A stretch of 64,000 nt of DNA from Azoarcus sp. DN11 (GTDB lineage: Bacteria; Pseudomonadota; Gammaproteobacteria; Burkholderiales; Rhodocyclaceae). Position 1 is the stretch's first letter; each line of letters starts with the position of its first letter. A model generated the notes under the pieces. That model saw nothing but the letters and a program-made list of their open reading frames with translations, had not been told where the DNA came from and did not search any database. The stretch spans positions 620,001-684,000 of the forward strand of contig NZ_CP021731.1 in the NCBI RefSeq assembly GCF_003628555.1, given 5' to 3'. A program made the translations under genes and the position numbers. Shown in pieces: positions 57,519-64,000 of this stretch.

Positions 57519-58643
57519 ATGGCTCTGTTGATCGGAGTGCCAGCGGAAGCAATTGCGGGCGAGCGACGTCTGTCGGTCGTGCCTGACGTGGTGAAGAAGT
57601 ACCTGGGCCTGGGCGCCAAGGTGGTGATGCAGTCCGGCGCGGGGCAACTCGCGCACCTGCGCGACGACATGTTTGCCGACATCGAGGTGGCGGCGAACGG
57701 GATGGAGGTGTGCGCCGCGGCCGACCTCGTGCTGTGCGTGCAGCCGCCGTCCGCTGAACTGATCGCGGCGATGAAGCCGGGCGCGGTGCTGCTCGGGATG
57801 CTGCAGCCGTGGTCGAGCGCCGAGCGCGCGCAGCAGTTGATGGAAAAGCAGATCACCAGCTTCGCGCTGGAGCTCCTGCCGCGCATCACGCGCTCGCAGA
57901 GCATGGACGCGCTGTCGTCCCAGGCGGCCGTCGCCGGCTACGAGTGCGCGCTGATCGCCGCCGACCACAGCCCGAAGTTCTTTCCGATGCTCACTTACGC
58001 CGCCGGCACGATCCGTCCGGCCAAGGTGCTGGTGATCGGCGCCGGCGTCGCGGGCCTGCAGGCGATCGCGACCGCACGCCGCATCGGCGCGATGGTCGAG
58101 GCCTACGACGTGCGTCCCGAGACGCGCGAGCAGATCGAATCGCTGGGCGCGAAGTTCGTCGACACCGGGGTGTCGGCAGCCGGCACCGGCGGCTATGCGC
58201 GCGAGCTCACCGACGAGGAGAAGGCGAGGCAGGCCGAACGCCTCGCGAAGGCCGTCGCGCAGGCCGACGCGCTGATCACCACGGCGGCGATCCCCGGCAA
58301 GAAGGCGCCGAAGATCATCAGTGCGGACATGGTCGCGCGCATGAAGCCGGGTGCGGTCGTCGTCGACATGGCGGCCGATTCCGGCGGCAACGTCGAGGGC
58401 ACGGTCGCCGGCGAGAAGACCTGGATCAAGGACGTGCTCGTGATCGGTCCCACCCACATCGCCAGCCGCATGCCCGTGCATGCGTCCGAGATGTATGCCA
58501 AGAACCTCTTCAACTTCATCTCGCCCTTCATCAAGGACGGCGCGCTCGCGCTCGACTGGGAAGACGAAGTGGTGGCCGGTTGCTGCCTCACCCATGCGGG
58601 CGAGCTGCGGCACGCGGGCGTCAAGCAGGTTCTGGGACTGTAA
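57519..58643 (+). CDS. pntAA: NAD(P) transhydrogenase subunit alpha part 1 (PntAA)
   Basis: A 374-residue soluble NAD(H)-binding subunit (domain I). The start MALLIGVPAEAIAGERRLSVVPDVVKKYLGLGAKV follows GGGAGGACAGCC. Visible features are the RQDQ-like loop region ITRSQSMDALSSQAAVAGYECAL, the Rossmann motif VLVIGAGVAGLQAIATARRIGAMVEAYDVRPETREQIESLGAKFV and AIPGKKAPKIISADMVARMKPGAVVVDMAADSGGNVEGT. It passes hydride to NADP through PntB, driven by proton entry, and so supplies NADPH. It is a separate polypeptide from the membrane part, as in Rhodospirillum rather than E. coli. Confidence 0.94.
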   Translation: MALLIGVPAEAIAGERRLSVVPDVVKKYLGLGAKVVMQSGAGQLAHLRDDMFADIEVAANGMEVCAAADLVLCVQPPSAELIAAMKPGAVLLGMLQPWSSAERAQQLMEKQITSFALELLPRITRSQSMDALSSQAAVAGYECALIAADHSPKFFPMLTYAAGTIRPAKVLVIGAGVAGLQAIATARRIGAMVEAYDVRPETREQIESLGAKFVDTGVSAAGTGGYARELTDEEKARQAERLAKAVAQADALITTAAIPGKKAPKIISADMVARMKPGAVVVDMAADSGGNVEGTVAGEKTWIKDVLVIGPTHIASRMPVHASEMYAKNLFNFISPFIKDGALALDWEDEVVAGCCLTHAGELRHAGVKQVLGL

Positions 58644-58656
58644 GGGGGACGCAAAC

Positions 58657-59010
58657 GTGGAAGGCATTACCGCGCTGTACATATTCATGCTGGCCGCATT
58701 CACGGGATACGAGGTGATCTCGCGCGTGCCGGTGATCCTGCATACCCCGCTGATGTCGGGGTCGAACTTCGTGCATGGCGTCGTGCTCGTGGGCGCGATG
58801 GTCGTGCTGGGGCACGCCGATCCGGCCGAACCCGCGCAACTGGCCATCGGCTTCGTCGCGGTGTTCCTCGGCGCGGCCAACGCCGCCGGCGGTTACGTCG
58901 TCACCGAACGCATGCTCGCGATGTTCAAGTCGAAGTCGGGAGGTGCGCAATGGACGGCGTCATCCAGCTGGCGTATTTCGGCGTCGCCGTGGTGTTCATC
59001 CTCGGCCTGA
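58657..59010 (+). CDS. pntAB: NAD(P) transhydrogenase subunit alpha part 2 (PntAB)
   Basis: A 117-residue membrane subunit (start of domain II). The GTG at 58657 follows AAGGGGGACGC. It has three membrane helices: ITALYIFMLAAFTGYEVIS, GVVLVGAMVVLGHADPAEPAQLAIGFVAVFLGAANAAGGYVVTERML. HTPLMSGSNFVHGVVLVGAM is the diagnostic family block. Its last 61 bases overlap the start of pntB in another frame. The C-terminal residues after MFKSKSGG are therefore an unconserved tail produced by that overlap. Confidence 0.9.
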   Translation: MEGITALYIFMLAAFTGYEVISRVPVILHTPLMSGSNFVHGVVLVGAMVVLGHADPAEPAQLAIGFVAVFLGAANAAGGYVVTERMLAMFKSKSGGAQWTASSSWRISASPWCSSSA

Positions 59011-60323
59011 AGGCGATGAGCTCGCCGGTCACCGCGCGCAAGGGCATCGTGTGGGCGGGTTACGCGATGATCGCGGCCACCCTGATCACCTTCTACACGC
59101 CGGAAATGCGGAACTACGGCCTGATGATCACCGCCATCGTGCTGGGCGGCGGGGTCGCATGGTGGAGCGGGCGCGTCGTCAAGATGACCGACATGCCGCA
59201 GATGGTCGCCATCTACAACGGCATGGGCGGCGGCGCGGCGGCGGCGATCGCGGCGCTCGAGTTCGCGCGCGGCGGTTCGCACGGCGTCACGGCGACGACC
59301 CTCGCGGTGCTCGGCGCGCTGATCGGCTCGGTGGCGTTCTCCGGCTCGTGCATCGCCTTCGCCAAGCTGCAGGGCATCATGACCAAGGCGTGGCGCCTGC
59401 CGCAGCAGAACATGGTGAACATCGTGCTCGCCGCGGTCGCGGTGCTGCTGGGTCTGGCGATCATCGTCACCGAGACGCCGCCGTCGGCCATCGTCATCGC
59501 GTTCTTCGCCGTCGCGCTCGCGCTCGGCGTGATCCTCACCAGCCCGATCGGCGGCGCCGACATGCCGGTGGTGATCTCGCTGCTGAACGCCTTCACGGGC
59601 CTTGCGGTCGGCTTCGAGGGCTACGTGCTCGGCAACCCCGCGCTGATCGTCGCCGGCATCGTCGTCGGCGCGTCCGGCACGCTGCTCACGCAGTTGATGG
59701 CCAAGGCGATGAACCGCCCGATCAGGAACGTCATCTTCACGCCGATCACCGGAGCGGCGGCGGGCGGCGGCGAGGCGATCGAAGGCACGATGAAGGAGCT
59801 CTCGGCGCTGGATGCGGCGTCCGTGATGCGCTACGCGTCCAAGGTCGTCATCGTGCCGGGCTACGGCATGGCGGTCGCCGGTGCGCAGCACAAGGTGTGG
59901 GAGATGGCGCAGCTCTTGGAAGAGGGCGGCGTCGAGGTGTTGTTCGCGATCCACCCGGTCGCGGGCCGCATGCCGGGCCACATGAACGTGCTGCTGGCGG
60001 AGGCGGGCGTGCCCTACGACAAGATCTTCGACATGGAAGAGATCAACTCCGACTTCCCGCAAGTGGACGTGGCTCTCGTGATCGGCGCGAACGACGTCGT
60101 GAACCCGGTCGCGCGCACCGACAAGTCGAGCCCGATCTACGGCATGCCGATCCTCAACGTCGACATGGCGCAGAACGTCATCGTCGTGAAGCGCGGCCAG
60201 GGCGCGGGCTACTCGGGCATCGAGAACGCGCTGTTCTTCAAGGACAACTGCCGCATGCTGTACGGCAGCGCGCAGCAGATCATCGGCGAAGTCATCACGC
60301 ACGTGAAGGCGCTGGAGGTCTGA
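58950..60323 (+). CDS. pntB: NAD(P) transhydrogenase subunit beta
   Basis: A 457-residue subunit with the proton-conducting membrane domain and the NADP-binding domain III. The N-terminal half holds eight or nine membrane helices (for example VIQLAYFGVAVVFILGLKAMSS, MVNIVLAAVAVLLGLAIIVTE and GADMPVVISLLNAFTGLAVGFEGYVLGN). The C-terminal domain carries VIVPGYGMAVAGAQHKVWEMAQLLEEGGVEVLFAIHPVAGRMPGHMNVLLAEAGVPYD, VALVIGANDVVNPVARTDKSSPIYGMPILNVD and VVKRGQGAGYSGIENALFF, all typical. It completes the pnt operon and is followed by a hairpin terminator. Confidence 0.96.
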   Translation: MDGVIQLAYFGVAVVFILGLKAMSSPVTARKGIVWAGYAMIAATLITFYTPEMRNYGLMITAIVLGGGVAWWSGRVVKMTDMPQMVAIYNGMGGGAAAAIAALEFARGGSHGVTATTLAVLGALIGSVAFSGSCIAFAKLQGIMTKAWRLPQQNMVNIVLAAVAVLLGLAIIVTETPPSAIVIAFFAVALALGVILTSPIGGADMPVVISLLNAFTGLAVGFEGYVLGNPALIVAGIVVGASGTLLTQLMAKAMNRPIRNVIFTPITGAAAGGGEAIEGTMKELSALDAASVMRYASKVVIVPGYGMAVAGAQHKVWEMAQLLEEGGVEVLFAIHPVAGRMPGHMNVLLAEAGVPYDKIFDMEEINSDFPQVDVALVIGANDVVNPVARTDKSSPIYGMPILNVDMAQNVIVVKRGQGAGYSGIENALFFKDNCRMLYGSAQQIIGEVITHVKALEV

Positions 60324-60335
60324 GCGTCGTCCGAT

Positions 60336-60372
60336 GCGGCCCGCGGCTCCGGGAACCGGGGCGGCGGGCCGC
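60336..60372 (+). terminator. Hairpin terminator after pntB
   Basis: GCGGCCCGC (60336-60344) pairs with GCGGGCCGC (60364-60372), with inner CCGG pairing, followed by TTCAGTTT. Confidence 0.7.
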
Positions 60373-60432
60373 TTCAGTTTGCGGCGGGACCTGCCGTAAT
60401 ATCGGGAGCCGGTGATCGAGGAGGACTGGCCG

Positions 60433-60756
60433 ATGTTGCTGCGCACCCTGTTTGCGAGCCTTATCCTGCTGCTGCCCACGGTCCCGTTCGCGCAGTCGTT
60501 GCCGCGCAAGGCGGACGCGCCGCCGGCTGCCGCCGCGGATGCGAAAGCGGATCGCTCCTTCCGCGACACCACCGGCTATCGCCATCCGGCCCTGTCGCGC
60601 ACGCAGCGCGATCTCCAGAACCTCGCCTACGCGCTGCAGTTGCGCGACTACTGCGCGGACGACCGCGTCTCCGACGCGTTCGTGAAGGAGCAGCTCGCGC
60701 GCTTCGGTCGCATTACCGGACGCAAGGAAACCTGCCGCACGCTGCTCGCGTACTGA
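60433..60756 (+). CDS. Small secreted protein of unknown function
   Basis: A 107-residue protein. The ATG at 60433 (MLLRTLFASLILLLPTVPFAQS) is preceded by GAGGAGGAC and gives a clear signal peptide with a cleavage site after FAQ. The mature part is Ala/Asp/Arg-rich and then helical (TGYRHPALSRTQRDLQNLAYALQLRDYCADDRVSDAFVKEQLARFGRITGRKETCRTLL), with two cysteines that could form one disulfide. I do not recognise the family. It stands alone between the pnt terminator and the convergent EAL-protein gene. Confidence 0.75.
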   Translation: MLLRTLFASLILLLPTVPFAQSLPRKADAPPAAAADAKADRSFRDTTGYRHPALSRTQRDLQNLAYALQLRDYCADDRVSDAFVKEQLARFGRITGRKETCRTLLAY

Positions 60757-60774
60757 GCGGACCGCGACGGATCG

Positions 60775-62640
60775 CTACGCGAGAAACGTGCGGAACGCGT
60801 CCGCGCCCATGGGCTGGCCGAAGAGCGGCCCTTGCTGCAGGTGGCAGTCGAGCGCCGACAGGAAGGCCTCCTGCGCCTCCGTTTCGACGCCACGTGCGAC
60901 CACCTCCAGCCGCAGAATGCCCGCCATGCCGGCGATCGCTTCGACAATGGCCTCGCTGTCCTCGCGGATGCCGACTTCGCGGACGAGGAAGGGGTCGAGT
61001 TTCAGCGCGCTGAGCGGGTAGCGCTTGAGCCGTGGGATCGAGGAAAGGCCGCGGCCGTAGTCGTCGATCGCCAGCCGCACGCCCGTCCCGGCGATTGCCT
61101 GCAGCACGCCGCTGAGGCGGCTGTGCTCGTCGTTGAGCACGCGTTCGTCGAGATCCAGTTCCAGCTGCGCCGGCTCCAGCCCGGACGCGTTCAACGCGTG
61201 ATGGACACGTTCGGCGAGGTTGCCGTGCAGCAACTGCTCCAGTGCCACATTCACGATGAGGCGCGGCGCTCGCCCCTCGCGCCGCGGCCACGTCGCCGCC
61301 GCCTTGCAGGCCGCGTGCAGCACCCAGTCGCCCATGCGCGCAAGCTGTCCCGAGTCGCGCGCGACGCCCGCGAAGCGCTGGAAGGGGATCAGCCCAAGTT
61401 CCGGGTGATGCCAGCGCAGCAGGGCCTCGCCGGCGTGTACGGTGCCGTCGCGCGCATCCACGAGCGGCTGGAAATGGACGTCGAGTTGGCCGAGATCGAT
61501 CGCCTGGCGCAGGCGCGTCTCGAAAGTCAGCAGCGGTGCTTCGGGCAGGTCGTGCATGACGACGACCAGGCCGGGATGGGCGGTGGAGTCGAGCGCATAC
61601 GTGACGATGTCGACGTCGAAGATGCTGCCGTCGCGGCGCCGATGCTGCCAGATTCCCGGCTCGGATGGCAGCCGGCCGTCGCCGGGTGCGGTGCGCAGTG
61701 CGGCAAGGTCCATCGTGCCCAGGGTCTCGCGCGAATAACCATACACCCGCGCCGCTGCCGTGTTCGCGGCGACGATGCGCATTTCGGGGCCCTCGCATAG
61801 CAGGGTCGGCAGCGGGCTGTCGGTGAAGATGCGCTCGAGGATGCTCTCGCCGAGTGGCGCCGCCGAGAGCGCCGCGCCGGTGGCCGGTGCCCGGCCGGGG
61901 GAGGCCGGCGGGAGAATGAGCAGGCGCCAGGCGGGCTTGGGCCCGGCGAGCACGCGCGCACCGAGCTCGCCGGCCTGTCCGGGCACGCGCAGCCTTGCGA
62001 CCTGGGCGGCGTCGGGGGCCGGCCATTCGATTTCCAGGCAGTCGTGGACGGCCTGTCCGATCAGGCTGCCGCGCGCGAGGCCCAGCGCAGTGAGGGCGAC
62101 GGCGTTCGCCGCTGCGATGCGGTCGCGCTCGTCGATGACGATGACGGGCTGCTCGATGGCCGCTGCCAGCCGCGGCCAGAGGGCGTCGACCGCGGGCGTC
62201 TCGTCGAAAGCGGTGACGTAGGCCTCGGCGATCACGTCGGGGCTCAGGATCAGGGCGTGGATGCCCGGCCGGATGCGCGCGGCCGCCACGAAGCGCAGGT
62301 CGCGGTGCCGGTCGCCGGGCAGCGACACCCGCAGGCTACCGCGCATCTCGCCCTGGATGAAGAGGCGCGCGCGCGCATCGAGGAAGTCGCGTTCCGAGGG
62401 GAAGAGGTCGGCAAGGGGCTTTCCGGCGATCTGCCGGTAATCCCGCTCGAGCAGGCGGCAGGCCGCGCTGTTGACCTCGAGGACGACCTCGTCGCCGGTG
62501 ATGATCAGGCCTTCGTCGAGCAGTTCGAACAGCGCGAGGTAGAGGCCCGTTTCCGCCCCTTCGGAGAAGTCGGGGACGAAGGGCTCTTCGGGGTTTTCGT
62601 TGCCCTGCGGGCGGTGGGCTGCGTTCATGGGGGCGACCAT
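60775..62640 (-). CDS. PAS-EAL domain protein (putative c-di-GMP phosphodiesterase)
   Basis: About 621 residues with no membrane segment. PAS-like regions span about residues 25-145 and 150-260, and a clearer PAS lies at about 265-385 (IFTDSPLPTLLCEGPEMRIVAANTAAARVYGYSRETLGTMDL, then DGSIFDVDIVTYAL). The EAL domain (about 390-621) has GEALLRWHHPELGLI, DDYGRGLSSIPRLKRYPLSALKLDPFLV and EVVARGVETEAQ. The EAL glutamate, the DD pair, the lysine and the final glutamate are kept, but the usual ExTE stretch reads DLDE here, so activity is uncertain. Starts at 62640 or 62628 are equally plausible; the longer frame to 62730 is unlikely. Confidence 0.85.
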   Translation of the reverse strand: MVAPMNAAHRPQGNENPEEPFVPDFSEGAETGLYLALFELLDEGLIITGDEVVLEVNSAACRLLERDYRQIAGKPLADLFPSERDFLDARARLFIQGEMRGSLRVSLPGDRHRDLRFVAAARIRPGIHALILSPDVIAEAYVTAFDETPAVDALWPRLAAAIEQPVIVIDERDRIAAANAVALTALGLARGSLIGQAVHDCLEIEWPAPDAAQVARLRVPGQAGELGARVLAGPKPAWRLLILPPASPGRAPATGAALSAAPLGESILERIFTDSPLPTLLCEGPEMRIVAANTAAARVYGYSRETLGTMDLAALRTAPGDGRLPSEPGIWQHRRRDGSIFDVDIVTYALDSTAHPGLVVVMHDLPEAPLLTFETRLRQAIDLGQLDVHFQPLVDARDGTVHAGEALLRWHHPELGLIPFQRFAGVARDSGQLARMGDWVLHAACKAAATWPRREGRAPRLIVNVALEQLLHGNLAERVHHALNASGLEPAQLELDLDERVLNDEHSRLSGVLQAIAGTGVRLAIDDYGRGLSSIPRLKRYPLSALKLDPFLVREVGIREDSEAIVEAIAGMAGILRLEVVARGVETEAQEAFLSALDCHLQQGPLFGQPMGADAFRTFLA

Positions 62641-62766
62641 TCCACGTATTCGGGCGATGTTTCGGCGTAGTTCAGAATACGCGAACGTGCCGTAACGATT
62701 GCGCCGAATAGGCGGGGAGGGCGGCCCCAATTCCGCCCGATTGCCGCGCGCCGGGCGCGGCAGCGG

Positions 62767-64000
62767 TTATTTGCGGCCCAGTCCGCCGAGCAGGACGGCG
62801 ATGGGGCGTGCCGGGCGCCGCGGCGCGATGCTCCGCTTGTCGATCGCCGGTTCCGTCGCCTGCAGACTGGCGCCCGCCGCTGCTGCGATCGGCTGGGTCG
62901 GTTCGTAGGGTTTGCTGAAGTCGAATCCGTCCGGCGCGATCATCGACTTGCGGCGGCGCGCGTCGTTGTTGCGGGCCGGTGCGGCGGCACGGCTGCCGTT
63001 CGCCGGTTCGCGCGACGGTTCGGCGTCCTTGGCAGCCGGGGCACGCCGGCCCCTGCGGGCACCGGATTCATGGAAGTCGGGTTCGGGATCGAAGCCCGGC
63101 ACGGCTTCCTGCGGAATCTGCAGCTTGATGAGCTTCTCGATCTCGACGAGGAGATGCTTCTCTTCAGCGCTCACCAGCGATACCGCGTGGCCATGGCGGC
63201 CCGCGCGACCGGTGCGGCCGATGCGGTGCACGTAGTCCTCGGCGGTATGCGGCAGTTCGAAATTGATGACCGAGGGCAGGTCGTCGATGTCCAGTCCGCG
63301 CGCGGCGACGTCGGTGGCGACGAGGACGCGCAGCTTGCCGGACTTGAACGCTTCCAGCGTCTCGGTGCGCTGTGCCTGGCCCTTGTCGCCGTGGATCGCG
63401 TCGGCGGCGATCTCGTGGCGTTCCAGGAAGTGGGCGAGACGGCCGCAGGCGAGCTTGGTCGCGACGAACACCAATGCCTGCGTGTCCGGTTCGTGCCGCA
63501 GCAGGTGCACGAGCAGGTTGCGCTTGAGGCCGGCGGAGACCGGATGCACGCGGTGCGTGATCGTCTCCGACACCGTGTTGCGGCGGGCGACTTCGATCAG
63601 CTGCGGTTCCTTGAGCATCTGGTCGGCGAGCTTCTTGATCTCGTCCGAGAAGGTCGCCGAGAACAGCAGGCTCTGGCGCGACGCCGGCAGCAGGTCGAGG
63701 ATGCGGCGGATGTCGGGGATGAAGCCCATGTCCAGCATGCGGTCGGCTTCGTCCAGCACGAGCATCTCGACCTGGTTCAGCGCGATCGTCCGCTGCTGCA
63801 CGTGGTCGAGCAGGCGCCCGGGCGTCGCGACGACGATCTCGATGCCGTTGCGCAGTTCCTGGATCTGCGGCTTCATGTCGACGCCGCCGTAGATGCAGGT
63901 GCTGCGCAGCGGGATGTGCTTGCTGTAGGTCTTCACCGACTCGAACACCTGCATCGCCAGCTCGCGCGTCGGCGCGAGGATCAGCGCGCGCACCGGATGG
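62767..64000 (-). CDS. rhlE: DEAD-box RNA helicase, RhlE type, N-terminus cut by window edge
   Basis: The visible 411 residues begin just before motif Ia (APTRELAMQVFESV); the Q-motif and Walker A lie beyond the window. Motifs present are ATPGRLLDH (Ib), DEADRMLDMGF (II), FSATFS (III), LVFVATKLACGRLAHFLE (IV), LVATDVAARGLDID (V) and HRIGRTGRAGRHG (VI). The C-terminal tail of about 130 residues is Ala/Arg/Pro-rich and disordered-looking (RRGRRAPAAKDAEPSREPANGSRAAAPARNNDARRRKSM), ending RPIAVLLGGLGRK, a typical RhlE feature for RNA binding. It is likely involved in RNA turnover or ribosome assembly. Confidence 0.92.
   Translation of the reverse strand, partial: HPVRALILAPTRELAMQVFESVKTYSKHIPLRSTCIYGGVDMKPQIQELRNGIEIVVATPGRLLDHVQQRTIALNQVEMLVLDEADRMLDMGFIPDIRRILDLLPASRQSLLFSATFSDEIKKLADQMLKEPQLIEVARRNTVSETITHRVHPVSAGLKRNLLVHLLRHEPDTQALVFVATKLACGRLAHFLERHEIAADAIHGDKGQAQRTETLEAFKSGKLRVLVATDVAARGLDIDDLPSVINFELPHTAEDYVHRIGRTGRAGRHGHAVSLVSAEEKHLLVEIEKLIKLQIPQEAVPGFDPEPDFHESGARRGRRAPAAKDAEPSREPANGSRAAAPARNNDARRRKSMIAPDGFDFSKPYEPTQPIAAAAGASLQATEPAIDKRSIAPRRPARPIAVLLGGLGRK

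Overview
This is a GC-rich chromosomal segment from a betaproteobacterium. The 16S and 23S rRNA sequences, an rpsF-priB-rpsR-rplI-dnaB cluster, rplU-rpmA-obgE-proB, a glcDEF set, a three-subunit transhydrogenase and an exosortase/PEP-CTERM-associated acyltransferase together suggest the Rhodocyclales/Zoogloeaceae group (Azoarcus, Aromatoleum, Thauera). The genus is an inference from gene content and rRNA appearance, not a computed placement.

Layout. 1-4.4 kb: a MacB/FtsX-type tripartite exporter on the minus strand (adaptor, ATPase, two permeases, the last cut by the window edge), preceded upstream by glnS. 6.4-9.3 kb: crcB, a BaiN-type flavoprotein, a small Mug/UDG-like glycosylase and a Yip1-like membrane protein. 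9.5-17 kb: hrpA, a large nested palindrome, then rpsF-priB-rpsR-rplI and dnaB. 17-22.5 kb: a complete rRNA operon (two promoters, boxA sites, 16S, tRNA-Ile(GAT), tRNA-Ala(TGC), 23S, 5S, terminator). 22.6-25.2 kb: two accessory-looking genes (an HSL-type hydrolase and a nucleotide-sugar dehydrogenase) ending at tRNA-Arg(CCT). 25.3-31.8 kb: a membrane protein of the 'site-specific recombinase' family, the ABC-F protein Uup, a GIDE-type/LemA pair and an HDOD protein. 31.9-36.2 kb: an AcuI-type reductase, a receiver protein with a degenerate GGDEF domain, and prpE with an unusual AAN-repeat leader. 36.3-37.9 kb: an exosortase-associated acyltransferase and a lytic transglycosylase. 38.1-47.2 kb: a compact nine-gene operon of type II secretion/type IV pilus-like parts (F, E, L, M, C, D and three pseudopilins), the strongest candidate for an uncharacterised system here. 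47.2-50.2 kb: proB, obgE, rpmA, rplU (minus strand). 50.4-55.2 kb: a FadR-type regulator with glcD, an unrecognised 52-residue membrane protein, glcE and glcF. 55.4-64 kb: PP2C phosphatase, corA, pntAA-pntAB-pntB with a striking TGCA-repeat operator, a small secreted protein, a PAS-EAL protein and an edge-truncated RhlE-type DEAD-box helicase.

How the parts fit. Most of the window is housekeeping: translation, replication, RNA metabolism and cofactor balance. The metabolic parts are glycolate oxidation (glcDEF under a GntR regulator), propionate/acrylate activation (acuI, prpE) and NADPH supply (pnt). The envelope parts are the exporter, the pseudopilin system, the lytic transglycosylase and the acyltransferase. 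Starts were placed by Shine-Dalgarno sequence, stop/start overlaps and family N-termini; the hrpA, recombinase-family and EAL-protein starts remain uncertain.
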